A DNA stretch of 64,000 nt, taken from assembly GCF_014652635.1 (NCBI RefSeq), contig NZ_BMZE01000005.1:61623-125622 (forward strand), written 5' to 3'. Shown piece by piece: positions 54,313 to 62,572 of the stretch; positions within the stretch are counted from its first letter, which is position 1; the number at the start of each line of letters is the position of its first letter. The stretch is from Devosia pacifica (GTDB lineage Bacteria; Pseudomonadota; Alphaproteobacteria; Rhizobiales; Devosiaceae). A model generated the notes under the pieces. The model was not told the origin of the DNA and did not search any database. It saw nothing but the letters and a program-made list of their open reading frames with translations. The translations under genes and the position numbers were made by a program.

Positions 54313-54351
54313 GCTTAGCGTTAACAATCTCTACGCAGGTTTGCGCTAAGC
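54313..54351. promoter_or_regulatory. Inverted repeat upstream of the DUF882 gene
   Basis: GCTTAGCG at 54313-54320 and CGCTAAGC at 54344-54351 are perfect inverted arms 23 bases apart, and the spacer begins with TTAACA. It ends 36 bases before the DUF882 start. A dimeric regulator site or an mRNA leader stem are both possible. Confidence 0.35.
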
Positions 54352-54387
54352 TTGTTGCATTGTTTTTTCCGAACGGTGCCAAGCGTT

Positions 54388-56022
54388 ATGGGGACTTCGG
54401 CTTTGAAAGCTAACAGGATCGCGACTTTCGTACTGGCGGCGGCCCTGATGTTGGTTACGGCGTTGGCGCCAACCGGCGCCTATGCTGCCAGCGAACAGAG
54501 TCTTTACCTGCACTACACCCACACAGGCGAGACGACCCGTATCGTCTTTCGCCGCAATGGAAGTTATGTGCAGTCCGGTCTTGATGAGTTGAACCGCTTC
54601 CTGCGGGACTGGCGTACTGGCCAGCCCACCAAGATGGATCCGCGCCTGTTCGACCTGATCTGGCAGGTCTACAACGAGGTTGGGGCCAGCCAGCCGATCA
54701 ACATCGTTTCCGCATATCGCTCGCCGCAAACCAATGAGATGCTTCGCGAAAGTTCCTCTGGCGTTGCCAAGAACTCGCAGCATACCAAAGGCAACGCCAT
54801 GGATTTCTTCATCCCCGGCGTTCCGCTCAATCGTTTGCGCGCCACGGCGATGAAGCTTCAGGTCGGTGGCGTTGGCTATTATCCAACCTCGGGCAGCCCG
54901 TTCGTCCATCTTGATACCGGCAACGTGCGCGCTTGGCCGCGTATGACCAAAGCGCAGCTACAGGAACTTTTCCCGGACGGGCGGACGCTGCACCTGCCAA
55001 CCAGCGGGTCGCCCCTGTCACGCGAGGGCTATCAATACGCGCAAGCCGAATGGCAAAAATGCCATTCGGTCCCGTGCGGCAATGTCGGGGCCAACACCCG
55101 CATCGCCAGCGCCGGAAGCACCGGATCTGGCAAGACGCTTGTCGACATGATTTTCGGTGGAGACAGGTCGGCGCAAGCCTCCAGCCAAGCCGCCGCCTCC
55201 ACCGGCAATTCTGCACCGAGCCAACCTGCTGCAACGCAGGTCGCGGCTGCGGCACCTTCGGCTCCAACGCCGATGATCCGTCCGGCGGGTCTTGGCACGA
55301 CGCCAGATGTTCCGTTCTCGACGCAGGGCAGCGAGCCGCTTCTCGCCGAAACCGACGAAGCCATTCCGTTCCCCGTCCGCAAGCCGGACATGCTTGTGGC
55401 GCTGACGACACCAGCAGCACAACCGGAAAACGAAGCACCTGAGACTGCTGCGATGGCTGTCGCTGCGCTCGGCCAGGCACCTGCTCCGGCACCGCGCATT
55501 CTAATGACCGAAGCTCGCGAGCAGGCGGGTGTACTCGCCGCCTATGCGCCCTCGGGTAGTGGTACGCTGAGCACGGCTCCCAACGCAGCCGAAGCGATCG
55601 AGGCAAATGCATTGCCGCCGCTCCCAGAGGTATCAAACATCCACACCGCTTCCATCGGCGCAACGCCGGCTACGGACCAGGTGGCAAACCTCTTCGATCA
55701 GACGTGGGGTGCAGTCGCAGGCACAAGCCAGACGAATGCGGAGATGCTGAAGGCACTCTCGGGCCTGACGCAGGAAGGCGCTTCGGGCGTTGCCGTGTCG
55801 ACCGCCGAATTCGTCGCACCTGAACTCGAACACGTCGACCAGACTCTGGTGACCCCCGACCGAATTAGCTCCGAGCATTTCGCGGTGCTGTTTCCTTATG
55901 AAGGCGACATGTTTGACCCCGCGGCAGCCCTGGGCTCCGAAGCACCTTTCCTCGGAGGAGTGGACGAACCTTATGCAATGGATGCTTTTTCGGCCCGCCC
56001 AACGCTTGTCGCCAACCGCTGA
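54388..56022 (+). CDS. DUF882/M15-type murein peptidase with long disordered tail
   Basis: A 544-residue exported protein. After the signal peptide (ending GAYA-A) comes the Peptidase_M15_2/DUF882 domain (about 45-200) with SAYRSPQTNEM, the zinc-site motif SQHTKGNAMDFF and HLDTG, as in MepK/YcbK-type endopeptidases. Residues from about 245 on are low-complexity Ala/Pro/Thr/Glu with no domain. ATG 54388 is preferred; an upstream TTG (54352) and GTG (54376) are also in frame. It follows the L,D-transpeptidase gene; MepK-type enzymes cut the 3-3 links that such transpeptidases make, so a joint role is plausible. Confidence 0.87.
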   Translation: MGTSALKANRIATFVLAAALMLVTALAPTGAYAASEQSLYLHYTHTGETTRIVFRRNGSYVQSGLDELNRFLRDWRTGQPTKMDPRLFDLIWQVYNEVGASQPINIVSAYRSPQTNEMLRESSSGVAKNSQHTKGNAMDFFIPGVPLNRLRATAMKLQVGGVGYYPTSGSPFVHLDTGNVRAWPRMTKAQLQELFPDGRTLHLPTSGSPLSREGYQYAQAEWQKCHSVPCGNVGANTRIASAGSTGSGKTLVDMIFGGDRSAQASSQAAASTGNSAPSQPAATQVAAAAPSAPTPMIRPAGLGTTPDVPFSTQGSEPLLAETDEAIPFPVRKPDMLVALTTPAAQPENEAPETAAMAVAALGQAPAPAPRILMTEAREQAGVLAAYAPSGSGTLSTAPNAAEAIEANALPPLPEVSNIHTASIGATPATDQVANLFDQTWGAVAGTSQTNAEMLKALSGLTQEGASGVAVSTAEFVAPELEHVDQTLVTPDRISSEHFAVLFPYEGDMFDPAAALGSEAPFLGGVDEPYAMDAFSARPTLVANR

Positions 56023-56151
56023 GTCGAAGCCGCTCCAGATCAATCATACGGGCGTGCCGTGCAACCTGCTGCCAGCGGCTGCAGTTGCATCGCCAACAAT
56101 GCCTGTCTAATGATCGATGGGATAAGCTGAACTCACCGTGAGGATTTCTCG

Positions 56152-58083
56152 TTGGCTGACAAGCTCGAGACGCCACTGCTCGACACCATAACTTCGCCTG
56201 AAGACATCCGTGCGCTCCCGCAGGAAGACCTGCGGCAACTCGCGGATGAACTGCGCGCCGAAATGATCGATGCGGTGTCGGTCACTGGGGGGCACTTGGG
56301 TGCCGGGCTGGGCGTCGTCGAGCTGACTGTCGCGATCCATGCGATCTTCAACACGCCCGATGATCGGCTAATATGGGATGTCGGGCACCAGGCTTACCCG
56401 CATAAGATTGTTACCGGACGACGCGACCGCATCCGCACGCTGCGTCAGAAGGACGGGCTCTCAGGCTTCACCCGCCGCGCCGAGAGCGAGTATGACGCTT
56501 TTGGCGCCGGCCACTCCTCGACCTCTATCTCGGCCGGTCTCGGCATGGCTGTGGCGGCCGAACTGCAGGGTCAGCCGCGGCGCGTGATATCGGTTATCGG
56601 CGATGGCGCCATGTCCGCAGGCATGGCGTATGAGGCGATGAACAATGCCGGTACGATGGATGCCCGGCTGATTGTCATCCTCAACGACAACGACATGTCC
56701 ATCGCCCCGCCCACCGGTGCAATGAGCGCTTATCTGGCCCGCCTCGTCTCTGGGCCGGTTTATCGCAACATGCGCGAAACGGCGAAATCCCTTGCCAGGA
56801 GGCTGCCGCCGTTCTTTCACGAGCCGGCGCGGCGTACAGAGGAGTTTGCCCGGTCGTTTTTCACCGGCGGCACGCTGTTCGAGGAACTGGGTTTTTATTA
56901 TGTCGGCCCGATCGATGGCCACAATCTCGATCATCTCCTGCCGGTGCTCGAGAATGTCCGGGACTCGGAAACCGGCCCGATTCTGGTGCACGTGGTCACC
57001 AAGAAGGGCAAGGGCTATGCTCCTGCCGAAGACTCCGCCGACAAGTACCATGGTGTCTCGAAGTTCAACGTGATTACCGGTGCCCAGGCGAAGGCGCCGT
57101 CCAATGCCCCTTCCTACACCAGTGTCTTCGCCGAAAGCCTGATTCAGGAAGCCGAGCAGGATCCACGCATTGTTGCGGTCACCGCTGCCATGCCTTCGGG
57201 CACGGGCCTCGATAAATTCGCCAAGGCCTTTGCGGACCGGATCTATGATGTCGGCATTGCTGAGCAGCACGCCGTCACTTTCGCAGCCGGCCTTGCAGCC
57301 GATGGCATGCGCCCGTTCGCCGCGATCTATTCGACGTTCTTGCAGCGCGCCTACGACCAGGTGATCCACGACGTTGCAATCCAGAACCTGCCGGTTCGCT
57401 TCGCCATCGACCGCGCTGGCTATGTGGGTGCGGATGGGCCGACCCATGCGGGCAATTACGATGCGGCTTATCTCGGCGCCATTCCAAACATGACGTTGAT
57501 GGCCGCTGCTGATGAAGCCGAGCTTCGTCACATGGTTGCAACCGCAGCGCAGCATGATTCCGGCCCGATCGCTTTCCGCTATCCGCGTGGCGAAGGGCGC
57601 GGGGTTGAGATGCCGGAGCGCGGCAAGGTCCTGCAGATCGGCCGTGGCAGGATCGTCCAGGACGGCGGCACCATCGCACTTCTAAGCTACGGGACACGGC
57701 TCGGCGAATGTCTTGCCGCCTCTGAGCAGCTTGCGGCACTGGGCCTCAATCCTACGGTTGCCGACGCGCGGTTCATGAAGCCCCTCGATCGTGAGATGAT
57801 CACCAACCTTGCGCAAACACATGACGTATTGGTCACTGCAGAGGAAGGATCAATTGGCGGGTTCGGCGCTCACGTGGCGACCTTCCTCGCAAACGAAGGG
57901 CTTCTCGACGGAAATGTCCGGTTCCGCCCCCTGGCCTTGCCCGACAGCTTCGTTGAACAGGCCAGCCAGAGCGACATGTACGCCGCTGCGGGACTGAATG
58001 CGCGAGGCATTGTGTCGACGGCGCTCAAAGCGCTGGGCTATGACGATGCGGCACTGAAAGCCGCCTATAACCGTATCGGCTGA
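56152..58083 (+). CDS. dxs: 1-deoxy-D-xylulose-5-phosphate synthase
   Basis: First enzyme of the MEP isoprenoid pathway. The 643-residue product has the thiamine-diphosphate motif with [26 protein letters not shown], and C-terminal transketolase domains with [18 protein letters not shown] start (56152), giving [11 protein letters not shown], with GAGG about 10 bases upstream; no ATG or GTG fits better. Followed 53 bases later by a TetR gene. Confidence 0.96.
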   Translation: MADKLETPLLDTITSPEDIRALPQEDLRQLADELRAEMIDAVSVTGGHLGAGLGVVELTVAIHAIFNTPDDRLIWDVGHQAYPHKIVTGRRDRIRTLRQKDGLSGFTRRAESEYDAFGAGHSSTSISAGLGMAVAAELQGQPRRVISVIGDGAMSAGMAYEAMNNAGTMDARLIVILNDNDMSIAPPTGAMSAYLARLVSGPVYRNMRETAKSLARRLPPFFHEPARRTEEFARSFFTGGTLFEELGFYYVGPIDGHNLDHLLPVLENVRDSETGPILVHVVTKKGKGYAPAEDSADKYHGVSKFNVITGAQAKAPSNAPSYTSVFAESLIQEAEQDPRIVAVTAAMPSGTGLDKFAKAFADRIYDVGIAEQHAVTFAAGLAADGMRPFAAIYSTFLQRAYDQVIHDVAIQNLPVRFAIDRAGYVGADGPTHAGNYDAAYLGAIPNMTLMAAADEAELRHMVATAAQHDSGPIAFRYPRGEGRGVEMPERGKVLQIGRGRIVQDGGTIALLSYGTRLGECLAASEQLAALGLNPTVADARFMKPLDREMITNLAQTHDVLVTAEEGSIGGFGAHVATFLANEGLLDGNVRFRPLALPDSFVEQASQSDMYAAAGLNARGIVSTALKALGYDDAALKAAYNRIG

Positions 58084-58136
58084 GCGCTGTAATAGTCGAC
58101 TTTGTGACAATCGCGTCGTAAGGGCTGACACGATAC

Positions 58137-58781
58137 GTGTTGGACCGATCAGAACGAATGCCGAAATCCGTCTCAGAGATCCGAAAGCCCGAGATTGTTC
58201 AGGCCGCGATGGCGGCCCTCAAGCATCGCGGCCCGCCTCTGCCAGCCTACGATACGATCGCCAAGGAAGCTGACATGTCGCGTCAGCTGATAAGGCACTA
58301 TTTTCCGGATCCGGAAGAACTCATGCTCGCGGTGTGTGATGCGCTCGCCGCTGCCTACCGCGATTGCATGATGCGCGGCATCATCGCCGCCGACAAGACT
58401 GAGCGCCTGCCGGTGTTTCTGGATTTCTACTTCAACTTCATGTCGGACAAGGGTCTGCCGAAGCCAGCGGATGATGCGGTCTATGACGCGCTGTTCGCAT
58501 TTTCTGCGGCCTCACCGCGCATCCGGCGCAATCTTTATGAGCAGTACACTCTCCTGCAGCACACCATTGCGCACGAGGTGCAGGTGAGCAATCCGCAGCT
58601 CAACCAGAAGGCGTGCAGGGAGCTTGGCTTTCTATTCGTCAGCCTCATGTATGGTCATTGGAAAATGGTGGCGGCTCTAGGCTTTTCCGAAGACTACAAC
58701 CGGGTGACGCGGCAATCGCTCGACCGGTTGATCGCTTCATACAACCAGCACTATATCGATCCGGACGATATCGAGACGTAA
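58137..58781 (+). CDS. TetR-family transcriptional regulator
   Basis: A 214-residue one-component regulator: N-terminal HTH (YDTIAKEADMSRQLIRHYFP at about 40-59) and a helical ligand domain with YEQYTLLQHTIAHEV. GTG start; an ATG at 58158 (MPKSVSEIRKP) is the alternative. Ligand and targets unknown. Its Gln-Leu-Ile recognition helix and aromatic-rich pocket resemble BetI-like members only loosely. Confidence 0.87.
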   Translation: MLDRSERMPKSVSEIRKPEIVQAAMAALKHRGPPLPAYDTIAKEADMSRQLIRHYFPDPEELMLAVCDALAAAYRDCMMRGIIAADKTERLPVFLDFYFNFMSDKGLPKPADDAVYDALFAFSAASPRIRRNLYEQYTLLQHTIAHEVQVSNPQLNQKACRELGFLFVSLMYGHWKMVAALGFSEDYNRVTRQSLDRLIASYNQHYIDPDDIET

Positions 58782-58787
58782 CAAAGA

Positions 58788-58812
58788 GGCAGCGCCAGCT
58801 CTTGGCGCTGCC
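58788..58812. terminator. Hairpin between TetR gene and Sel1 gene
   Basis: A perfect 10-bp stem (58788-58797 with 58803-58812) and five-base loop between convergent genes. The minus side is followed by CTCTTTGTT, a weak T-tract, so it most likely ends the Sel1/GYF transcript. Confidence 0.55.
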
Positions 58813-58836
58813 CTCGATCCAGTTGCCGCCATTCGT

Positions 58837-60279
58837 TTAACTAGAACCGGCGCGCTTCTCCTCGATCCGCTCGATATCCTCCTGAGCACTCTCGTACCCG
58901 TTATTGAGCGCCTTCCTGTACCACTTGGCTGCAGTATTGAGGTCCTGCTCCACCCCGCGCCCATATTCATAGGCAATGCCGATATTGCGCTGGGCCATTG
59001 GCATGCCCGCATCGGCGGCCTGGAAGAACCAGTCCACCCCCAGCGGCTCGTCCTGTTCGACGCCCTGGCCGCTGAAATAGGCATGACCGATGGAGTTCAT
59101 GGCGCTGGCGTAGCCGAGTTCGGCGCTTCGCCTGTAGTAATCCATTCCCCGCTCCGCGTCGGCTTCGGTGCCGCGCCCATCGAGATACATGTTGCCGGCG
59201 AACTGCATTGCGATCTCGTCGTTCTGGGCAGCCGCCAGTTCGTAGAGCCGCAGGGCTTCCGCTTCATCTTGTTCGAGCCATTCACCATTTTCATAGAGAA
59301 CGCCCAACAGGCGCTGTGCCGTGAAGTACTCCTGCTCGACGGCCCGACGGAGATAGTCAAGCGCTTCTGGTCTGTCCTCTTCCGTGCCCCTGTCTCGCAA
59401 GAACACAAACAGGTTCGTTTGCGCGATTGCACGGCCTTGATCCGCGGCTCTTCTCGTATAATCGAGAGCTTTTTCAAGATCCGGCTCGACGCCGTTGCCG
59501 TAATAGTACGCGTGGCCGATGTTCAGCTGAGCGCTCGCAAGGCCCTGCTCAGCCGCCAGTTCATACCAGCGTGCAGCCTCTTGCTGGTCCTGTGGCACAC
59601 CAAGGCCATTGTCATAAGCGTGACCGACATTGTATTGGCCGGCGGCGTTTCCCTGTTCGGCCGCTCGACGGTACCACTCAACCGCTCCCGCAAGGTCCTG
59701 CGGAACAGCCTCTCCGGCGCCGAGTTGGGCTCCATAGTTCGATTGGGCAGCTGCCACCCCTTGTTCTGCGGATTTCCGGAACCACTCGGTTGCGGCCGCT
59801 ACGTCGCGTTCCACACCTTCGCCGTTCAGGAAACGCAATCCCAAGTCGTTCTGGGCAATGGCATCGCCGGCTTCTGCCCTTGCTTGCAGTTCATCAAGCG
59901 ATAGAGGGCCCCCACTGATGCCGAGTTCGGATCGAGCGATATCGACATAGGTTTCGTTGTTCACACGAATGACAAGGGCGTCGTCCCCCATCTCGATATC
60001 GAGGGCGCCGTCCGCTGGCAGTTCGAAGACGTCTCCGTTGATCCGCGCTTCCTCCCCGTCGATGATGATCGACACCCCATCGATCACGAGGTCGAGCCCG
60101 GAGCCGGATGCGCTGATGCTCTGGTTGCTACCGCCGACAATGGAAACCTGCCGATCCCCAATGGTCATGGCGGACTGCGCCTGGCCAAAGACGGGGCCCG
60201 CCAGAAGCGGGCCCAGAGCCAGTCCGAACGCCACACACAAAGCGCGTGTCACTTCTTTCTTGGCTAACGTCATTGTCAC
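58837..60279 (-). CDS. Exported Sel1-repeat protein
   Basis: A 480-residue protein with a signal peptide (ALCVAFGLALGPLLAGPVFG-Q), an N-terminal domain of about 100 residues with no known match, and about nine Sel1 repeats (135-475; e.g. AVEWYRRAAEQGNAAGQYNV, GLGVPQD). GTG start at 60279 overlaps the upstream stop as GTGA and has GGGAG five bases upstream, favouring it over ATG 60273. It forms an operon with the GYF protein. Role unknown. Confidence 0.85.
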   Translation of the reverse strand: MTMTLAKKEVTRALCVAFGLALGPLLAGPVFGQAQSAMTIGDRQVSIVGGSNQSISASGSGLDLVIDGVSIIIDGEEARINGDVFELPADGALDIEMGDDALVIRVNNETYVDIARSELGISGGPLSLDELQARAEAGDAIAQNDLGLRFLNGEGVERDVAAATEWFRKSAEQGVAAAQSNYGAQLGAGEAVPQDLAGAVEWYRRAAEQGNAAGQYNVGHAYDNGLGVPQDQQEAARWYELAAEQGLASAQLNIGHAYYYGNGVEPDLEKALDYTRRAADQGRAIAQTNLFVFLRDRGTEEDRPEALDYLRRAVEQEYFTAQRLLGVLYENGEWLEQDEAEALRLYELAAAQNDEIAMQFAGNMYLDGRGTEADAERGMDYYRRSAELGYASAMNSIGHAYFSGQGVEQDEPLGVDWFFQAADAGMPMAQRNIGIAYEYGRGVEQDLNTAAKWYRKALNNGYESAQEDIERIEEKRAGSS

Positions 60280-61250
60280 TGGCGCTCCCAGACCGCCCCT
60301 TCATCATCGCGTATCGTGTCTTCGTCGATGACTTCAATCGTGGCGGGAACGATGGCTCGCTCGGTTTCCTCTGCAATGCCGATCATCGGAGCGCGGTAGG
60401 TGGTCTCACCGTTCATCGTCAGGCGGAACTCGTCATCATCGATCGCCTGCACAGTGTACTGGCCGACAATCGAAACCTCGATTTCCACCGGTCCCAGTTC
60501 CGGGATCTCAAGATACATCACGCCCTCAGCACTGAGCTGCATATCCTCGGTGAAGGTCTGTTCGACATCGAGCTCAGCGTAGCCAAACTCGTCGTTTTCG
60601 ACTTCGGATGACGTTGCCCATGTACCGACGATGAACGCTGCCGGATCGAAACCCTCATCATCATTATCGTCGGTGAGGTCGTCCTCGGAAGAATCCTCGC
60701 TCAGCAGCTCGGCAACCTCCTTGACCTGACGTGCGGGCAGCCAGGCATCCATCCCTTCGGTCCAGACATAGGTATCGGCATCGAGACTCCCGTCGGCGAT
60801 CAGCGCTTCCAGCTCCGCCCGGTCATACGGCCCCTCGCTGCTGCCCGCATCGGAGAGATAGTAGCTGAGCTCTGGCGGCGGTGGGGGTGGTGGAGGCGGC
60901 GGTGGAGGCGGTGGTGGTGGGGGCGGCGGCTCAACCTCATCGTCCTCAGGTGGCGGCGGCGGTGGGGGTACCGGTCCATCGCTTTGCTCGTTTTCCACTG
61001 GATCCGCGTCCGACGCATCATCGTCCTCGGCGTCGCTGGCCTCTTCGTCATCGTCAGGCAGAGTCGTCAGACTTTCGGGCGTGATGGGGGGCGGCGCGTC
61101 CGGCCCGCCCGATTCCTCGGACTCGTTGGGAAGCGGCGGTGGCGCATCCTGCGCTGAGGCGATCGTCCCGGCGCCTGCAAGGATGAACGAAGAGGCCACA
61201 CCGGTCAGCAGTAGTTTTCTGAGTGTGGGCAATACGGTAGTGTTAGTCAC
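60276..61250 (-). CDS. Exported GYF_2-domain protein with 19-proline run
   Basis: A 324-residue protein: signal peptide (SFILAGAGTIASA-Q), an acidic Pro/Glu/Asp region with 19 consecutive prolines near residue 107-125, a GYF_2/DUF4339 domain (about 128-185: SSEGPYDRAELEALI, YVWTEGMDAWLPA), an acidic linker, and a C-terminal domain (about 208-322) starting FIVGTWATSSE that looks like a lipocalin-type barrel. The proline run should need EF-P. Translationally coupled with the Sel1 gene, which suggests they work together. Confidence 0.82.
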   Translation of the reverse strand: MTNTTVLPTLRKLLLTGVASSFILAGAGTIASAQDAPPPLPNESEESGGPDAPPPITPESLTTLPDDDEEASDAEDDDASDADPVENEQSDGPVPPPPPPPEDDEVEPPPPPPPPPPPPPPPPPPPELSYYLSDAGSSEGPYDRAELEALIADGSLDADTYVWTEGMDAWLPARQVKEVAELLSEDSSEDDLTDDNDDEGFDPAAFIVGTWATSSEVENDEFGYAELDVEQTFTEDMQLSAEGVMYLEIPELGPVEIEVSIVGQYTVQAIDDDEFRLTMNGETTYRAPMIGIAEETERAIVPATIEVIDEDTIRDDEGAVWERQ

Positions 61251-61543
61251 GTCTCGTCTCCCATTCCTGGTCCGCGATGCGAACCCCTGCGAGGTGACCT
61301 ATCGGGTCATCGGCACGTCCGACAATCGATCACTTGCACCTCTTGCAATTTCATTTTTTCGTAGTGGCAGCAGTCCCTTGAAAATTGCGCGCAAGCAGCC
61401 TGGCCCGCTCTTCATCAGAACGGCCGAGATATATTACTGCCAATACGCCTTGAACTTCCAAAATGCAGCTTAAGGGGAAGCCGTGGATTGGCAAGTATAA
61501 TTTGCAGTTTGAAAGCTAGAGTTGAACGTGGAGACAAAAGCGA
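61251..61543. other. Intergenic region upstream of the GYF/Sel1 operon
   Basis: The gap between the GYF start and the gapR stop is 349 bases. Apart from the gapR terminator at its right end I see no gene in it. It is AT-richer than its surroundings between 61340 and 61500 (e.g. TTTCATTTTTTC, GAGATATATTAC, AAGTATAATTTG), as expected for promoter DNA. On the minus strand TTGGAA and TAATAT lie 19 bases apart, a weak promoter candidate only. Confidence 0.4.
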
Positions 61544-61576
61544 AAGCGCCCGCCGGCTGTGCCGGCGGGCGCTTCG
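61540..61576 (-). terminator. Strong terminator of gapR
   Basis: A perfect 14-bp GC-rich stem (61544-61557 with 61561-61574) and three-base loop, followed on the minus strand by TTTCGCTTTTG. It lies 25 bases after the gapR stop. Confidence 0.8.
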
Positions 61577-61599
61577 AAACGTGAATGCTCTACGAGAGC

Positions 61600-61863
61600 C
61601 TATTCGCTCGGGGCCTGGGCCATTCCGAGAGCAGACATGTAAAGCTCGAGCAGAGCTTCCTGCTCCATCCGCTCATTCGCATCTTGCTTGCGCAGACGTA
61701 CGATCTGCCGGAGAATCTTCGTATCGAAGCCGTTGCCCTTGGCCTCGGCATAAATCTCCTTGATATCGGCGGCGATCGCCGCCTTCTCTTCTTCCATGCG
61801 CTCGATGCGCTCAACGAACGCCCGCAGCTGGTCCTGTGCTACACTGTCACCATCGATCGACAT
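61600..61863 (-). CDS. gapR: GapR (DUF2312) nucleoid-associated protein
   Basis: An 87-residue protein of the DUF2312/UPF0335 family, which includes Caulobacter GapR, a tetramer that encircles overtwisted DNA ahead of polymerases. Family core visible: [60 protein letters not shown]. The start [10 protein letters not shown] at 61863 is used. Usually single-copy and important for growth. Confidence 0.92.
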   Translation of the reverse strand: MSIDGDSVAQDQLRAFVERIERMEEEKAAIAADIKEIYAEAKGNGFDTKILRQIVRLRKQDANERMEQEALLELYMSALGMAQAPSE

Positions 61864-62028
61864 GTCTTCACCTCTTGAGTTGCTGCGGTTCAAACCCACT
61901 CGGCGCGATGTTTCAAGTGAATATCAGTGCAATCCACACCCGCTTTCCCTTTGCATTCGCAATTCGGTCATAAGCTGGCACTAGCCACTGAGACTGGTTG
62001 CCCTGCCAACGAAGAGACTTTTGCCTTA

Positions 62029-62544
62029 ATGCTCAATTCCACTATCCGCGCCGCTCTTCTGATCGCTGGCCTCGCTATGGGCGCCCTGACGGTATCCGCC
62101 GCGCCTGCACGTGCCGATCTTCGCGTCTGCAACGAAACCTCGAACCTAGTCTCCATCGCATTCGGCTACCGCGCAGAGCGTGGCTGGCAATCCGAGGGAT
62201 GGTGGAGAGCGCCCGCAGGCGACTGCCGAGTGATCTTTCAAGGCGATCTGGAACGGCGCTATTTCTACATCTTTGCCGTCGATGACATTGGCGGCGGATC
62301 ATGGAGCGGCTCGGTCTACATGTGCACCCGTGACGAAAGCTTCACCATCTTTGGGGTTGAGGATTGCCTCGCGCGGGGCTATGAGCGCACCGGGTTCTTT
62401 GAAATCGACACACAGAACCGCACCGACTGGACGTTGCAACTCAGTAACGCCACCAGCGATGCAGGTGTGCTCGATCCGGCGGAGGACGGGGACCTCGAGG
62501 ATCCATCCCTGCTTGTCGATCCGGCAGAGATCGAAGCGGACTGA
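62029..62544 (+). CDS. DUF1036 exported protein
   Basis: A 171-residue secreted protein with a signal peptide ending APARA-D and the DUF1036 domain (LRVCNETSNLVSIAFGYR, GWQSEGWWRAPAGDCRVIF, YFYIFAVDD, VYMCTRDESFTIFGVEDC), rich in conserved Trp and Cys. The C-terminal 40 residues are acidic. A DUF1036 gene next to pyk is a recurrent arrangement in Hyphomicrobiales. Function unknown. Confidence 0.87.
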   Translation: MLNSTIRAALLIAGLAMGALTVSAAPARADLRVCNETSNLVSIAFGYRAERGWQSEGWWRAPAGDCRVIFQGDLERRYFYIFAVDDIGGGSWSGSVYMCTRDESFTIFGVEDCLARGYERTGFFEIDTQNRTDWTLQLSNATSDAGVLDPAEDGDLEDPSLLVDPAEIEAD

Positions 62545-62572
62545 CTGATATCAACCGAGGGCACCATTCCAC

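Noticed and set aside
60866..60980. G-rich repeat tract on the plus strand
   Set aside because: It is explained by the proline codons of the GYF protein on the minus strand; no separate element is needed.
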